This document shows positions 36,315 to 46,907 of a DNA stretch of 64,000 nucleotides, piece by piece. The DNA comes from Amphibalanus amphitrite (Eukaryota; Arthropoda; Thecostraca; Balanomorpha; Balanidae). Position numbers and translations under genes: made by a program. Position 1 is the stretch's first letter. Every line of letters begins with the position of its first letter. The DNA is taken from contig NW_024881571.1 in NCBI RefSeq assembly GCF_019059575.1, positions 310,001 through 374,000 on the forward strand, in the 5' to 3' direction. Under the pieces are notes generated by a model that searched no databases, was not told the origin of the DNA, and saw only the letters and a program-made list of their open reading frames with translations.

Positions 36315-39300
36315 CACACTTATATACAAGATCTTGCACGCACAGTGCGACCAAAGGGACGTCATGCGGCGAGCGTGTGAGCCTATTCGAGGAACCGCGC
36401 GCGGAAGCCTCTGCAGAGCCGGTCATTCGTTGAACCCGGACCTGCAGCGGCCGCACGCACCTGACCAAGGCAATACGCGCTTGTCGCAATAGTCCTCTGA
36501 ACAAAGCCTTGCGACATTACCTCCCCTCCCCCCATGAGCCGACAATAGGAGGCGTCAGAATATACACAACACACGACCGGGTGAAGAGGCAGACGTCCCG
36601 AGCTGGTGGGTGACTTGCTCGCAGCGTGGAGATGTGGAGGTCCTCCGGATCTCGATGTCCGAGGTCTCGGCCCATGGCGGAGCCGATGAGGTCGCCTTCA
36701 GCGGACAGCGACAGGAGGCGCGGCCGGCCGGAGCGGGCGGTGATGTCGACTGTTGCAGCCTGAGTAAAGGCCGATCGCCCACTGGTGGCAGTTCCTGCTC
36801 CTGGAACCACCCGCCACAGTGGGGTCACGACAGGAAAAAAAACAAAGAAGAACAAAAAAAAATTGTTGAGACCATGACCGATGGTCCGTCCCCTTCGCTG
36901 GCTCGTCTCTGACTGTCCTATATCCCGCGCTCCCCTCGTGCCTCCCGCCCCAGCCCGCCCGCTCCGCTTATCTCTCTCCCTCCCACCCTCCCTCCCTCTC
37001 CCTCGCTCTCTCCGGCATCTGTCTGCCCTCGCCCAACGCCTCTTAGCCGGGGGGCCGCTAAGTTGCCATTGGGCTCATGCCTGACGCCTCCGTGATCTAG
37101 ACACTCTGTTGGCTGAGTAAAGGCCCAATTGGCGGAGCCGGCAGCGACATCTGGTGGTAGAGGTGACCTCCGGATGATAAGCGAGCAGAAGTCGATGGAG
37201 ACGTCGCGAGTCGATGCACTGGTACCGAACCATAATTGTGTGGCGATTTTACTTGTAGGGCGCTTTTGGACCGCACTGGGGTGATGTGGTTCCGAGAATG
37301 CGACGCCAGAGAATCGCCGTGGAGTCAGGTACCAGTGGCGGTGTGGTGGACTCGGCAGTTAGGTACTCGACGTCCCGGCTGCTGGCCGGGCCCTTATCCA
37401 GGCAGTGGAGACGTGAAGCGCGGTCAGCCGTGTGTATGTGACAGTCCATTGTGGCCCATGAGGAGTGGGACGGTATGCTGCACAGGCGATGAGAGTATGG
37501 TCGGCTGTCTGCAACATACAACATTTCTCATCAATATTACATGCGCATCAGACATACAAACAAGCACATACGATCCTTAAGAACTATAATGCATGACTTT
37601 CGTCGATGGCGATCTGGCTTTAATGGATGCGAGTATGCATAAAGCACTTGGGGCAATACATCAAGATAATTGCCTCCAGACCGCCATGACCTCAGCCGTA
37701 CGTATATGGTGATTTGACCAAAATGAGTGTCTCGAAGAGCAGCCGAAGGGACGTTATAGCCAAGATGTGTAATGGCTAGCGACGGCATAGACTTATTACC
37801 ATTGAAAAGATGAAGATAGCGGCGATAATAGCGAAGAACCAGTAGAGCCCCTGCTGTAGTGTTGTGCACAATGAAGAAGTGGTCGATAGAAAATAATCGA
37901 AAAGACCGCTGGAATGAATGATAACTGTCGACTGGGCGACCGTCTCATTTCTCTGGGTAAGGGAAAGAGTAGGGGTATCTAAACAAAAAGATATGGGTTC
38001 GCAGCTTTTAATTTCGTTATAGTAGAGACAAACTCGTTCCTCGTGTCAGGGGGCCGACGTAACGAACTGAATTGTCACGAGGGAGCTGTCAATGGATAAG
38101 GTCACTGCACGGGATGGAAGTGGGATATTATTGAAGGACACGGATACCACACGGCAAAGTGCAAGCAAAAATTAAATGCACTTGCAATTTCTCCGTAAAT
38201 TTTGGGGTGAGCAACCACAATGAAGTGCAACAAACGACAGTACACTGACGAAAACAAATAACGAAACAGTACGGTTTTGAAACACATCGAAGTTGACACA
38301 AATTTCACAGCACAATTTCACTGTCACTTTTTGACGAAAATACAGCAAGAGTTCAGAATGGACGAATTTTCTTTATTTGGGTGTTAATTTGTCTTGAATT
38401 CAGCGTTGCAGATTTTGACTTCTCTCCTCTGATGCTGAGTTCGCTGGCGAGGTGGTGTCCATCACTCGATGACGTTGAGGAGGACGGTGCGGGCTGATCA
38501 GCCGTAGGCTATCGGCGGGCTCCGTAGCAAGTCCAGGGCAGCTGATGACCTTGCCGCAGGGCAGATAATATTGCCGGGCAGAGCTACTCACTGGAGACGG
38601 TGCTGCTGGACGATGACCAGTCCAGGATGGTCAGCTCCCTAGTCGATGACGTGACGTAGGGGCGATACACCGTCACGGAGCACGGACTAACCAGTCTGCG
38701 ATGTCAGTGCAGATGCAGAGGCTGGGGTCCGTGTTGAGGGGCACAAGTCCCCTCGACCGCCGCTTCCACCATTGTCGCGGAGGCGCGGATGGAAAGACGA
38801 CTGTGTGGGCCGAGACTTGTATTGCAACTGTGGTTCTGATTCGCCAGCGCCTGTGCGTTATATACAAGGTGGTTGCACAATCAAGGACCGGTCCGCCGAC
38901 CCGCTGGGTCGGTGGACGGTGCCGACAGGCGTGGGGAAAGTGACGGCTACTTCTTGTAACAAAGCTTGAACGTGTACTCTCCTTATCATGATATGGAAGA
39001 AGGGAATCGGTCCCACAGATATCACCAAATCGTATGCCATTGCCATAAATTAAATATGTACATGAGATGTATACCAAACTGGATGTAAACTTGACCTATA
39101 ATTGTCTCATTTACAGGGTACCCGGTACCTCGCAGCCGGTCATGGAGAGCCCTGAAGGCCGATCGGGCGCCGCGTCTCCACAGAAAATCAACCTTAACAC
39201 AGCGACCATTTTCGACCTCATGCAGGTAAATACGGCAACTTTTTACGAGAGGAGTGCGTCTTTTATCTCATCAACCATCGCACGCTTTTTATTGAGGCTG

Positions 39301-42300
39301 AATGCTGTGCCTTTTTGCCTTAGGAACGTGTATCCTAGTGCACATTTTGTCGCACGGCGTAACACAGCATGATGAAATGCTTCTTGTTTTCCCGGTCACT
39401 GTTATAAACTGTGGTGCATCCGACTCACGTTGACACGCATATCTCCTTTACTTTGCTCGCCAGGTCCAATTCATCTCCCAGGAGACAGCCGACCGGATCC
39501 TGCAGTACCGCGACAAGAAGGGCGGCTTCCGCTCACTGCGCCAGCTGGCCAAGGTGCGCGGCGTGTCGCGGCGCAGTGCCGACGTGCTGCGCCACTATTT
39601 CACTCTGGACGACGCCAGCGAGCACGAGAGCAGCAGCAGCGAGAAGACGTCGGTGACGGCTCCGGCCGAGGTGGGCGCCGCGCCGCCGGCGACGGGCGCC
39701 GCCGCGCCGCTGGGCCACCGGCGCACCCACTCGGTACCACTGGGTCTGGGCGCCACCGGGCCCTACCTGGAGGCGTCCGGAGACATCTGTGAGCTGCTGG
39801 CGCTGCACTCGCCGCGACCCGTCCTCGAGGAGGTGAGTTAGGGCGAGTTTTGTCCTCCCGGTCCACACGAGTGGAATAGCTCGGCTATAGTTTACTTGTG
39901 CCAGTGCTGCTACGAGCTCATTCAGAATGCTCGTCTCTGTCCGAATTCAGCGCTTTTCTATACACCTGTCGCCGCTACAACATTTCACACATATTCTAGT
40001 TGATAAGCGCACGTCACCAAATACCGTCGTTATCAGTTCCTTTGTGTTTGATCAGTCCAATCAATGACCGGTTGATTCATTTGTATCCGTGTACTATCAA
40101 TATCCGTCACCCATTAGGCTTCCACATTTTTTTTACATATGCTTCTGTTCTACTTATTCTAAATCATGACCGTTAAAAACGGTCATGACTACATGACCGT
40201 TTACTATAATAATTATATAATATAATACTATATAATTACTATATAATATACCTCATTTCTTCTCGCTCACTCCAATCCCGCCCTCATTCCCAGGTATTCA
40301 ACAGCCAGCGCGGCGGCCGGCCAGTGTTCCGACTGGCCACCTGGAACCTGGAGCGACTGTGTGCCGACAAGGCGGCCAACCCTGGTGTTCTGGAGGTGGT
40401 GTGTCGAACGATCCTGGAGAACGGCCTCGGACTGGTGGCCGTTCAGGAGGTGTTCGACGCTGACGCACTGGGCAAGGTGAGAGCGGTGGGAGCGTGGGTG
40501 GAGGATGAGGGATGTGATGGTGATGCTCATGACTAAAATCGTGGTCAGCGAGTCGCTACGTATGTAACATATCAGTCTGACTGATTATTGTCAGCAATGT
40601 TCAAATATGTATTGCGTTAGCTTATCTTCATCATATGATACTGATAGCACTTCGTCGGTTTTGTTCGAAACATAAGACGAATGGCGCTCCGTTTTTTTTC
40701 GCCTCGAGAGCTCCATATGCATATTACTTACATAGAACCGGAATGTAAATCTCACGGGTGGCAGCACCGTGCTTTTCCGACAGATTACAAAGAAACCGAC
40801 ATATACCACTCACCACTGAGTGTCTGCGTGGTCGGTGGCCTCTTGTAAAGATAACAAATATCGGTCGTAGTTCGATGGACGGCAGATGATAAAACCTGGC
40901 GACACTCAGTGAACTCGGGAAAATTCATAAACGTGGCCTATTCGCAGATGTTTTCAGTGCCAGGTCATTATTCGAGAGATTCGAGAGATTTACCAATGGT
41001 TATTCTACGGCATTCGGATCACCCGCTAAAACGAGTTCTCAGCTATCACAATAAACATGGAAGCGACCGTCTAAAATAAACCATCGCCACCAGCATCGCT
41101 CCCAGGTACCGAATACATTTGACGAACTCTCTGCAGATATGATATAAGTATGTACAAATCAATTCATCGCTCCTGCCTCAGAGTCCCTTTACGGATTTCA
41201 TACCCTAATGGTCCAAATTTCCTGTCGATTTCAGATCTGTTCGGAGCTGAACACGCCCAGTCTGCACAAGGTGAAGAACTGGCAGGGCTGGCGTGGCGCC
41301 TGGCGATGGAGCGTCTCACCCCCCTCCTCCGACGGACACCGCTGCGGCTTCATCTATGACGTCAGCAAGGGGGTCGAGCTGCGAGACCAGACTCTGGTCC
41401 CGGCGGCAGGGGTCACGGCCCCATACGTCGGCAAGTTCAAGGTGAGAACCGGGGGTCAATGATTGGCTGCGTGTGCTGGCTCGTGAATCAAGTTCGGTGA
41501 ATGTGTTTGAGTTACTTTGGATTACTGACCGGCATTTAGTTGTTGTAGGGAAGTGTGCTAATAGCTTGTTTCTTTGAGGAGCGATGGGTGTTACGGGCCA
41601 CCATAATCTCGCTGCGAAATGGAGAGGCAAATAAGACAATCGTCTACCTCTGTCGGTGTCTGCGGCTTCGTAGAGTCAGCGACAGCACCGCGCCGCCGAA
41701 ATGAATAGTAACCGAACCGTCGCCGTTACTGGCTGTTTTCGCTTTACACCTACCCGGGAGCTTGTTGTGGCGCCACTTTCCTATGCCGGCGCCTGACTCA
41801 TCCCTTTGTGCTGACTTTTTATGCGGCGCCACAGGTGAACAAGTTCTACTTTTCGGTGATTACCGTACGGCTGCGCTGGCCGACCGAGCCACCATCTACC
41901 GGCAACGAATCGAACTCTGAGCGCATCTCGGCGCCGCTGGAGGCCGTCGAGAAGGCCCTGGAGCAGATGCTGAGGGCAGAGGATGATATCCTGGTGATGG
42001 GAGACTTCAGCCGAGCTCCTGACGACTCAGGTACGTAATATATCGCTGTCTTATACATTCCTGCATTCGGAAAAGAACGTAAAGATGACTACTTTCGATT
42101 TAAGCTGAAGACTTGCAGAATGCAACGGTCAATATACCGTTCGTTGATATCACCCCTGCATTATTTCCTCTTGAGACACTAGCCAACGGTCTGAGCGTTG
42201 ATCCTAATAGCTAGGTGGACCCTGTCACGCATACTCATCAAACAGCAGTGGCCGTGGTATGTATATCGAGCACTGACTATCTTATCTGATAGATCGATGT

Positions 42301-43888
42301 GGCTGACATGCGGTCCTCTCATGAGCGGTTCGATAACGGTGGCCTGGCATAACGAACGCCCACAGGCGACGCCAGGGCCCCATGCAGATAATAACCGTTA
42401 ATTGTCTTCGGTCATTCACCTTTCCGATAATTACACATCTTGATAGCTTCGTTGCGTAAGATATCGATCACACTCTTCTCATTAGACTTCTTGTTTCATA
42501 ACACAAGGCTCAGTTCTATTAATTAATTCCGTTGCATTAACTAGGTCTTCGGTTGTCTAAGCAACTAGCGAAGTTCTTTGAAAGTAACTAAAGTGTGCAA
42601 TATGAAGTTAGCAATAAATTAATCTCACTATCCCTGCCGTGTTTTTATAGCCATGCACATTAAACATTGTAAGTGGCCGAATAGCTTTCACCCCCCCCCC
42701 CTTTCGACTCAATAAGCTTTCGATTATTGATTATCTACCCTGTAGTTACCCCTGTTGACTACCAACACTACCGAATCTAACTTGAACACCTGTTCTTATC
42801 CTGCAGCGTTCGAGGTGCTCCGGAGGCACAAGTTCCACCCGGTGGTGCCGGAGGGCGTCACCACCAACGTCACCGGCAGCCCCGGCGACCCGGCCGCCAA
42901 CAGGTTCTCCAACATCTGGATGACCGAGCACACTGAGGCCGCCTTCACCGGTGAGTGGTGGGAAACATGATCGTGAAAAACTGAGTTTAATAACTCTTGA
43001 ATCTTGAGAGAGGGGGCGCAAAACTATAGCAATAGTAAAAGTGCATGGAAGGCTGTGGATTATTTGTACCTGTAGCCTAGACGGTATCGAATTATGGACA
43101 CCCTCATTGCAAGATATGAGGTATTATATAATACTGAACGAGGCCGGTGTAAATAAATTTTCAAGACCGAGGTCCTTACTGAATTTTTGAACGAGGCCGA
43201 AGGCCGAGTTCAAAAATCAGTAAGGACTGAGGTCTTGAAAATTTATCACCGGCCGAGTTTGGTATGTATTTTACTGTATGTCAACGATAAAATAATTGTC
43301 TAGACCGAAGCTCTTAGCCGTTTTTTGAACGAGGCCATCCCAAAATGTTGACTTGGTAATTCGTTTTTGACCGTGGTCACTTTGCTTACACCAGTTATTA
43401 CCACACCCCTCAGGCTAATGTATTTGAATAGGACAGGCATACAGTAAATAATGAAACATTTATATTATTGCGTCATATTTGACTTCTTTGAACATAATCT
43501 TATGCAATATGCGTGATAAATCAGAATGTGTAAATGACGCACCCCCATTTTAAATCGGTAAAATCATCAGTAACCGTGTGTGGTAAGCCAGACAGGAGCC
43601 CTCTGACCGTCTCCCTCCGTCCTCTGTGTCTCCACAGGTCACTACTCGGTGGTCCGTACCGGCCTCTCCCACCTGGCGATCCCCCACGGCTGGCGCTGGG
43701 GCGGCGTGGTCAGTGCCCACTGTCCCGTCTGGTGCGAGATGTACTCCTCCCCCAGTGGCGGCGGCGGCAGCGGAGGGCTGAGCGGGGTGGCCGCCCTCCA
43801 GGCTGAGTACCGGCGCAGTGAGGAGCTGCACCGCCGAGAGATGGCAGCACTGTCGGCCCGACCCCGGCCCCAGGTCGAGGTCAGCTGA
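30145..43888 (+). CDS. EEPD1: EEPD1: HhH-HhH-EEP domain protein, nine coding exons
   Basis: Coding exons: 30145-30294, 33592-33800, 39117-39225, 39464-39832, 40294-40476, 41235-41441, 41835-42030, 42807-42950 and 43638-43888. All have GT-AG borders and matching phases, giving 605 aa (human EEPD1 is about 569). Residues about 54-115 form helix-hairpin-helix 1 (DVNTATEEQLAALPG, then LVNGVGAARL). Residues about 144-205 form helix-hairpin-helix 2 (INLNTATIFDL, then KVRGVSRRSADVL). Residues about 290-560 are the endonuclease/exonuclease/phosphatase fold, with TWNL (N297), VQEV (E331) and GDF (D466). In vertebrates EEPD1 acts in replication-fork repair and in cholesterol efflux at the plasma membrane. 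The start is MGQKSS, a likely N-myristoylation signal, followed by a polybasic stretch. Several EEP catalytic positions are not conserved (see findings). Order, phase and motif match leave little doubt about identity; catalytic activity is uncertain. Confidence 0.93.
30295..33591 (+). other. EEPD1 coding intron 1
   Basis: Starts GTGAGT and ends TTCTCCGCAG. I see no further gene and no transposon ends in it. Short GC-rich stretches (about 30,600-30,780 and 31,160-31,320) give spurious open frames on both strands without splice or family support. From about 32,440 the DNA is AT-rich. Confidence 0.7.
34814..36241 (+). mobile_element. Non-LTR (LINE) reverse transcriptase ORF, 5'-truncated
   Basis: An uninterrupted 475-codon frame inside EEPD1 coding intron 2, in the gene's orientation. 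The reverse transcriptase blocks appear in order: DNYRPIAL, QFGFKEGHSTD, the first catalytic Asp in FLDARKAFDRVNH, GVRQGGILSPYLFN, the YADD box (35561-35572), and a KYLGF block. No endonuclease domain is visible upstream, so the copy is probably truncated at its 5' end, as LINE insertions usually are. A (TC)n tract 40 bp downstream (36282-36311) may be the tail. The block order and sequence look like the CR1/L2-type group of LINEs, but I cannot place the clade securely. Lack of stops suggests recent insertion; function of this copy is unlikely. Confidence 0.88.
36282..36311. repeat. (TC)n microsatellite at the 3' side of the LINE
   Basis: About 15 CT units directly follow the short 3' untranslated part of the reverse-transcriptase ORF. 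It may be the microsatellite tail of the LINE rather than an independent repeat. Confidence 0.85.
36955..37020. repeat. Polypyrimidine low-complexity tract in EEPD1 intron 2
   Basis: A run of C/T-only triplets such as CCCTCC and CTCTCC without a clean period. The rest of intron 2 (33801-39116) outside the LINE shows nothing I can name. Confidence 0.7.
40164..40260. repeat. Short palindrome and AT-rich tract in EEPD1 intron 4
   Basis: CATGACCGT is paired with ACGGTCATG across a 5-base loop and then repeated once directly. An alternating TATAAT-rich tract of about 50 bp follows, just before exon 5. Confidence 0.5.
43138..43255. repeat. Small inverted-repeat hairpin (MITE-like) in EEPD1 intron 8
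   Basis: The arms, each about 50 bp, run from GGCCGGTGTAAATAAATTTT to a matching reversed AAAATTTATCACCGGCC. The segment GAACGAGGCC recurs three times around it. The target duplication was not identified. Confidence 0.6.
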
Positions 43889-45690
43889 CGCGTCGGTAGA
43901 GGAGATACGCACAGACAGTGCGGCTCGCTGGGTCTGTAGGGGCGAGCGGTGGACGCAGGGAGAAAAACTGAGTGGGGAGAGGAGATGTAGGTAGATACCG
44001 TATCCAATTGTGTACTGTTTAGTTGTATCCAACTGCGGGGAAGCGAAGTGTCTAATTGCGAGCGATGTGAAGTGTGAGAGTGTGCAATGAGAAGTGGGCT
44101 GCTGCAATGAGAGGCATCATTAAGAGACGTTTAGAATGAATAGTGTTGCCTCGCCGTGGGGAGTGGTCGTTTTATGAAAATTAGGTGCGAAGAGTGCTAA
44201 TGTAACCGCGGAACTTCGACGATGTTCATGGTGGTACCCTCATCCTTGGCCATATCTCCGGACCCATATTCCCTGAGCTCAGAAGGGTCTTCAAAAGAGG
44301 TGTGATCGGAAGGTGTTGTGTCGAATCGTGCATATCCGCTACGAATGTCAACTCTATTCGTGTCATTACCGAATGGTTTGAACGACTGGCTGTATCGTTT
44401 TGTCGGAATGACGAATATATTTTGCGCGAGTCATGCGAAGAGGACGGGGCGGGGTATAGCACATGCGGCATGCCTGCCGTGTCGTATCGGCTGAACGACG
44501 ACTGTACCCGCGACCTCGTGTTCAGCATCCCCAGCTGTGTGACGTGGCGGAGAGGTCACGTCCACTATGATGTCTCGCTTGACGCCACGTCACCGCCATA
44601 CGTGTATATGTGCCGGGATGGGTACCGTGTCGCTCCGAGCTCGCCAGTCGTCGATAACCTCGATCAGCCGATGCACTGACTCCGGAATGCTGTATCGACT
44701 CGAGTCTACGACTGTAATGCTGCACTGACTCGAGTCGACCGTCGAGTCCAGACAGAGTCGAGTCAAGTCGGTGGGTGATGCGGTGTGAAATGTGAATCAC
44801 CTGTGATGTGATTATGTGACGACCGACCCGTACCTGGTATCGCGGCGCAAAATATACCCGATAATCGCAGCGGTGATGTTTGCTTAGGGAGCAACGGGTG
44901 TCTGCTGATAAAAACGAACGTCGTGTGATAAGTATCTATGGGTTTAGAGCTGCAATACAATGGAGGCCAACCACGATGGCACACCTACCTACATTGAAAA
45001 CATCATGAGACGAAGTTTGCCAGTACTTCGTCGAGTTTGAGGGATTATATCACGATTTCAGTTATGTCACCACACCACAAGGAAAATTTATGCTCGAGCT
45101 TAACCCGTGATGAAACACTAGTAGATATGATCAAAGGACGTGATTCAGCCAGGTACGAACCTACGAGCATAACTAATTACCACACCACATTCCACATCAC
45201 AACTGAGCCAACATTCGGAGTCCCTCCCCTGCTCACTCCATACACACCACCTTGTCATCCCCTCCGTCGTCGACCGCGGCGGTGGTAGGGGGAGGGGATC
45301 TCTCAAGCCAGCTGAGCGGGGGACCCGACCTTTGACGTCACACCGCTGGAGGATATCCAGACGGGGAGTGCCGCGCTGTGGGCCAGGCCAGTCCTGGCGA
45401 CCGGGTGGGTTCCGGTTGTAATTCAATACTGTTAGTGGAAAGCTACGCACGCGGGGAGGGGGAGGCGGCTGGACAGACTGGGGACTGGGGAGGGGTGACT
45501 AGAGTGGAGTACTGTCGGGGGCGTAAACGTCATGACATGTGGTGCAGTGCGCTGTGGTGTGTGTGTGGGGGGGGGGGAGGGGGGAGCGAGTGTCTGTATA
45601 CCACATGGTTTGATCTTAATAAGCAGCTGCCTCGCTGCACTGTCATGAGCTCCGACCGCAGAATGCACTCTCATATCCATGCGGAATCAC
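43889..45690 (+). other. EEPD1 3' untranslated region and intergenic DNA
   Basis: Follows the EEPD1 stop codon. I found no canonical AATAAA soon after it, so the transcript end is not fixed. A Cys-containing open frame at 44302-44679 has no splice or family support. A G-rich tract lies at about 45565-45585. No other gene is seen. Confidence 0.4.
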
Positions 45691-45699
45691 GACCGATCC

Positions 45700-46224
45700 C
45701 GCTTGCCGAGTGCAGAATGTGACTCACGGTCGGCTAAGGCAGTGCGCTCGCTCCCCTCCGCGACTGACCACCGAGACGGCGGGTTCCGGTGAGGGGCAGG
45801 AAGGAGCGGCAGAGACCAGCCGATAGTGCCGCTGCGGTCCGTCCGCCGGGAGTCAGAGCCGCCGAGCAGTTCGGCCGAGCGGGCGCGGTAGTGCCACGGA
45901 AAACCACGCCGCGGCCACGGCCGCAGCGAGCCTAGTGACAGTGACGCGCTCTGAGGTGTTAAGTGACGTGGTCCCGGGTGTAAAGTGGCGTGCTCCAAGG
46001 GTGTTTAGTGGCACAAACGTCAGTGTTTGTGCTGTGAGGCCACGGTTGGCGGCTGGCGCTGGGCAATTTTTGGTAAACTGTGAGGAACGGATATCCCCGT
46101 GACTCTGCGGTGACTGTGACATCGTGTTGTCCTGTGACCTGCCGGAAATTCGACCCTGCCATCGACCCCGCATCCTTCCGACACGAGTGGAGGCAACCAA
46201 CGACTTCCGCCGTCACCGGACTAT
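45700..46224 (+). promoter_or_regulatory. CpG-dense promoter and 5' untranslated exon of the MARVEL-like gene
   Basis: A CpG-rich stretch ends in a donor, GTAAGT, at 46225. The matching acceptor, TTTCAG, ends at 46884, 23 bp before the ATG of the next gene. TCAGT at 46020-46024 matches the arthropod initiator and is a possible start site. Inferred from composition and splice consensus, not from any transcript. Confidence 0.5.
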
Positions 46225-46907
46225 GTAAGTGATTGATCCGGGCTCTCAATGAACAGCTTCCCAGCTGCTGGAGCTGCTGTGGGACACTAACTAACTACAT
46301 CACTTGAAAAAGTGGTTAAACGTTGTTGTTTTACATTTTTGTATTTACATTATGATCATACTCAGGAACTATCTCAGAAGAGAGATGCCTAACGGACGCA
46401 TCCGCTGCTGGCGATTTGATCGCTGCGCAGTATCGTGAACTATCGCTTCGCTTTATCGGTGTCGGGTGCCTGCCCGGGCATTTGCAGTAGCGGCGATAAA
46501 GGTCAACTGATGATGCAGCACTGCATTTTCCCTACGATAGAATCAATGGGAAATATGCTTTGGCTGGTACACTATGACATAGGTATTGAATGAACCCGTT
46601 CACACTGCGATAGCGGCACTAGGTAGCGGTAGCCGGTAGCTATAGCCCACACGCACTCACAACTTGTTACTGGGGTCTTGGCCTCCTCAACAATGTACAC
46701 TGAAGTGCATAACTGAACATAACAGTTCTGAAACGAAAACGGCAATGGTCACATACGAAACGAGGAATAGGTCGCTACTCGCTAGTAATATTGACAAAGA
46801 TAGCTTCGTTTTATTACTTGGCATTATACATTTTTCACGTTTTCCACAACGTCTTTGGGTCACCATCTTACGGACATGTTTCAGAACAATCAGCACACAC
46901 TCGCACC

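Noticed and set aside
39533-39868. Minus-strand open frames opposite EEPD1 exon 4
   Set aside because: Antisense shadows of a GC-rich coding exon; the plus-strand reading has domain matches and splice sites.
44302-44679. 125-codon Cys-containing open frame after EEPD1
   Set aside because: It lies in the EEPD1 3' flank, has no signal peptide, domain or splice support, and an overlapping antisense frame exists.
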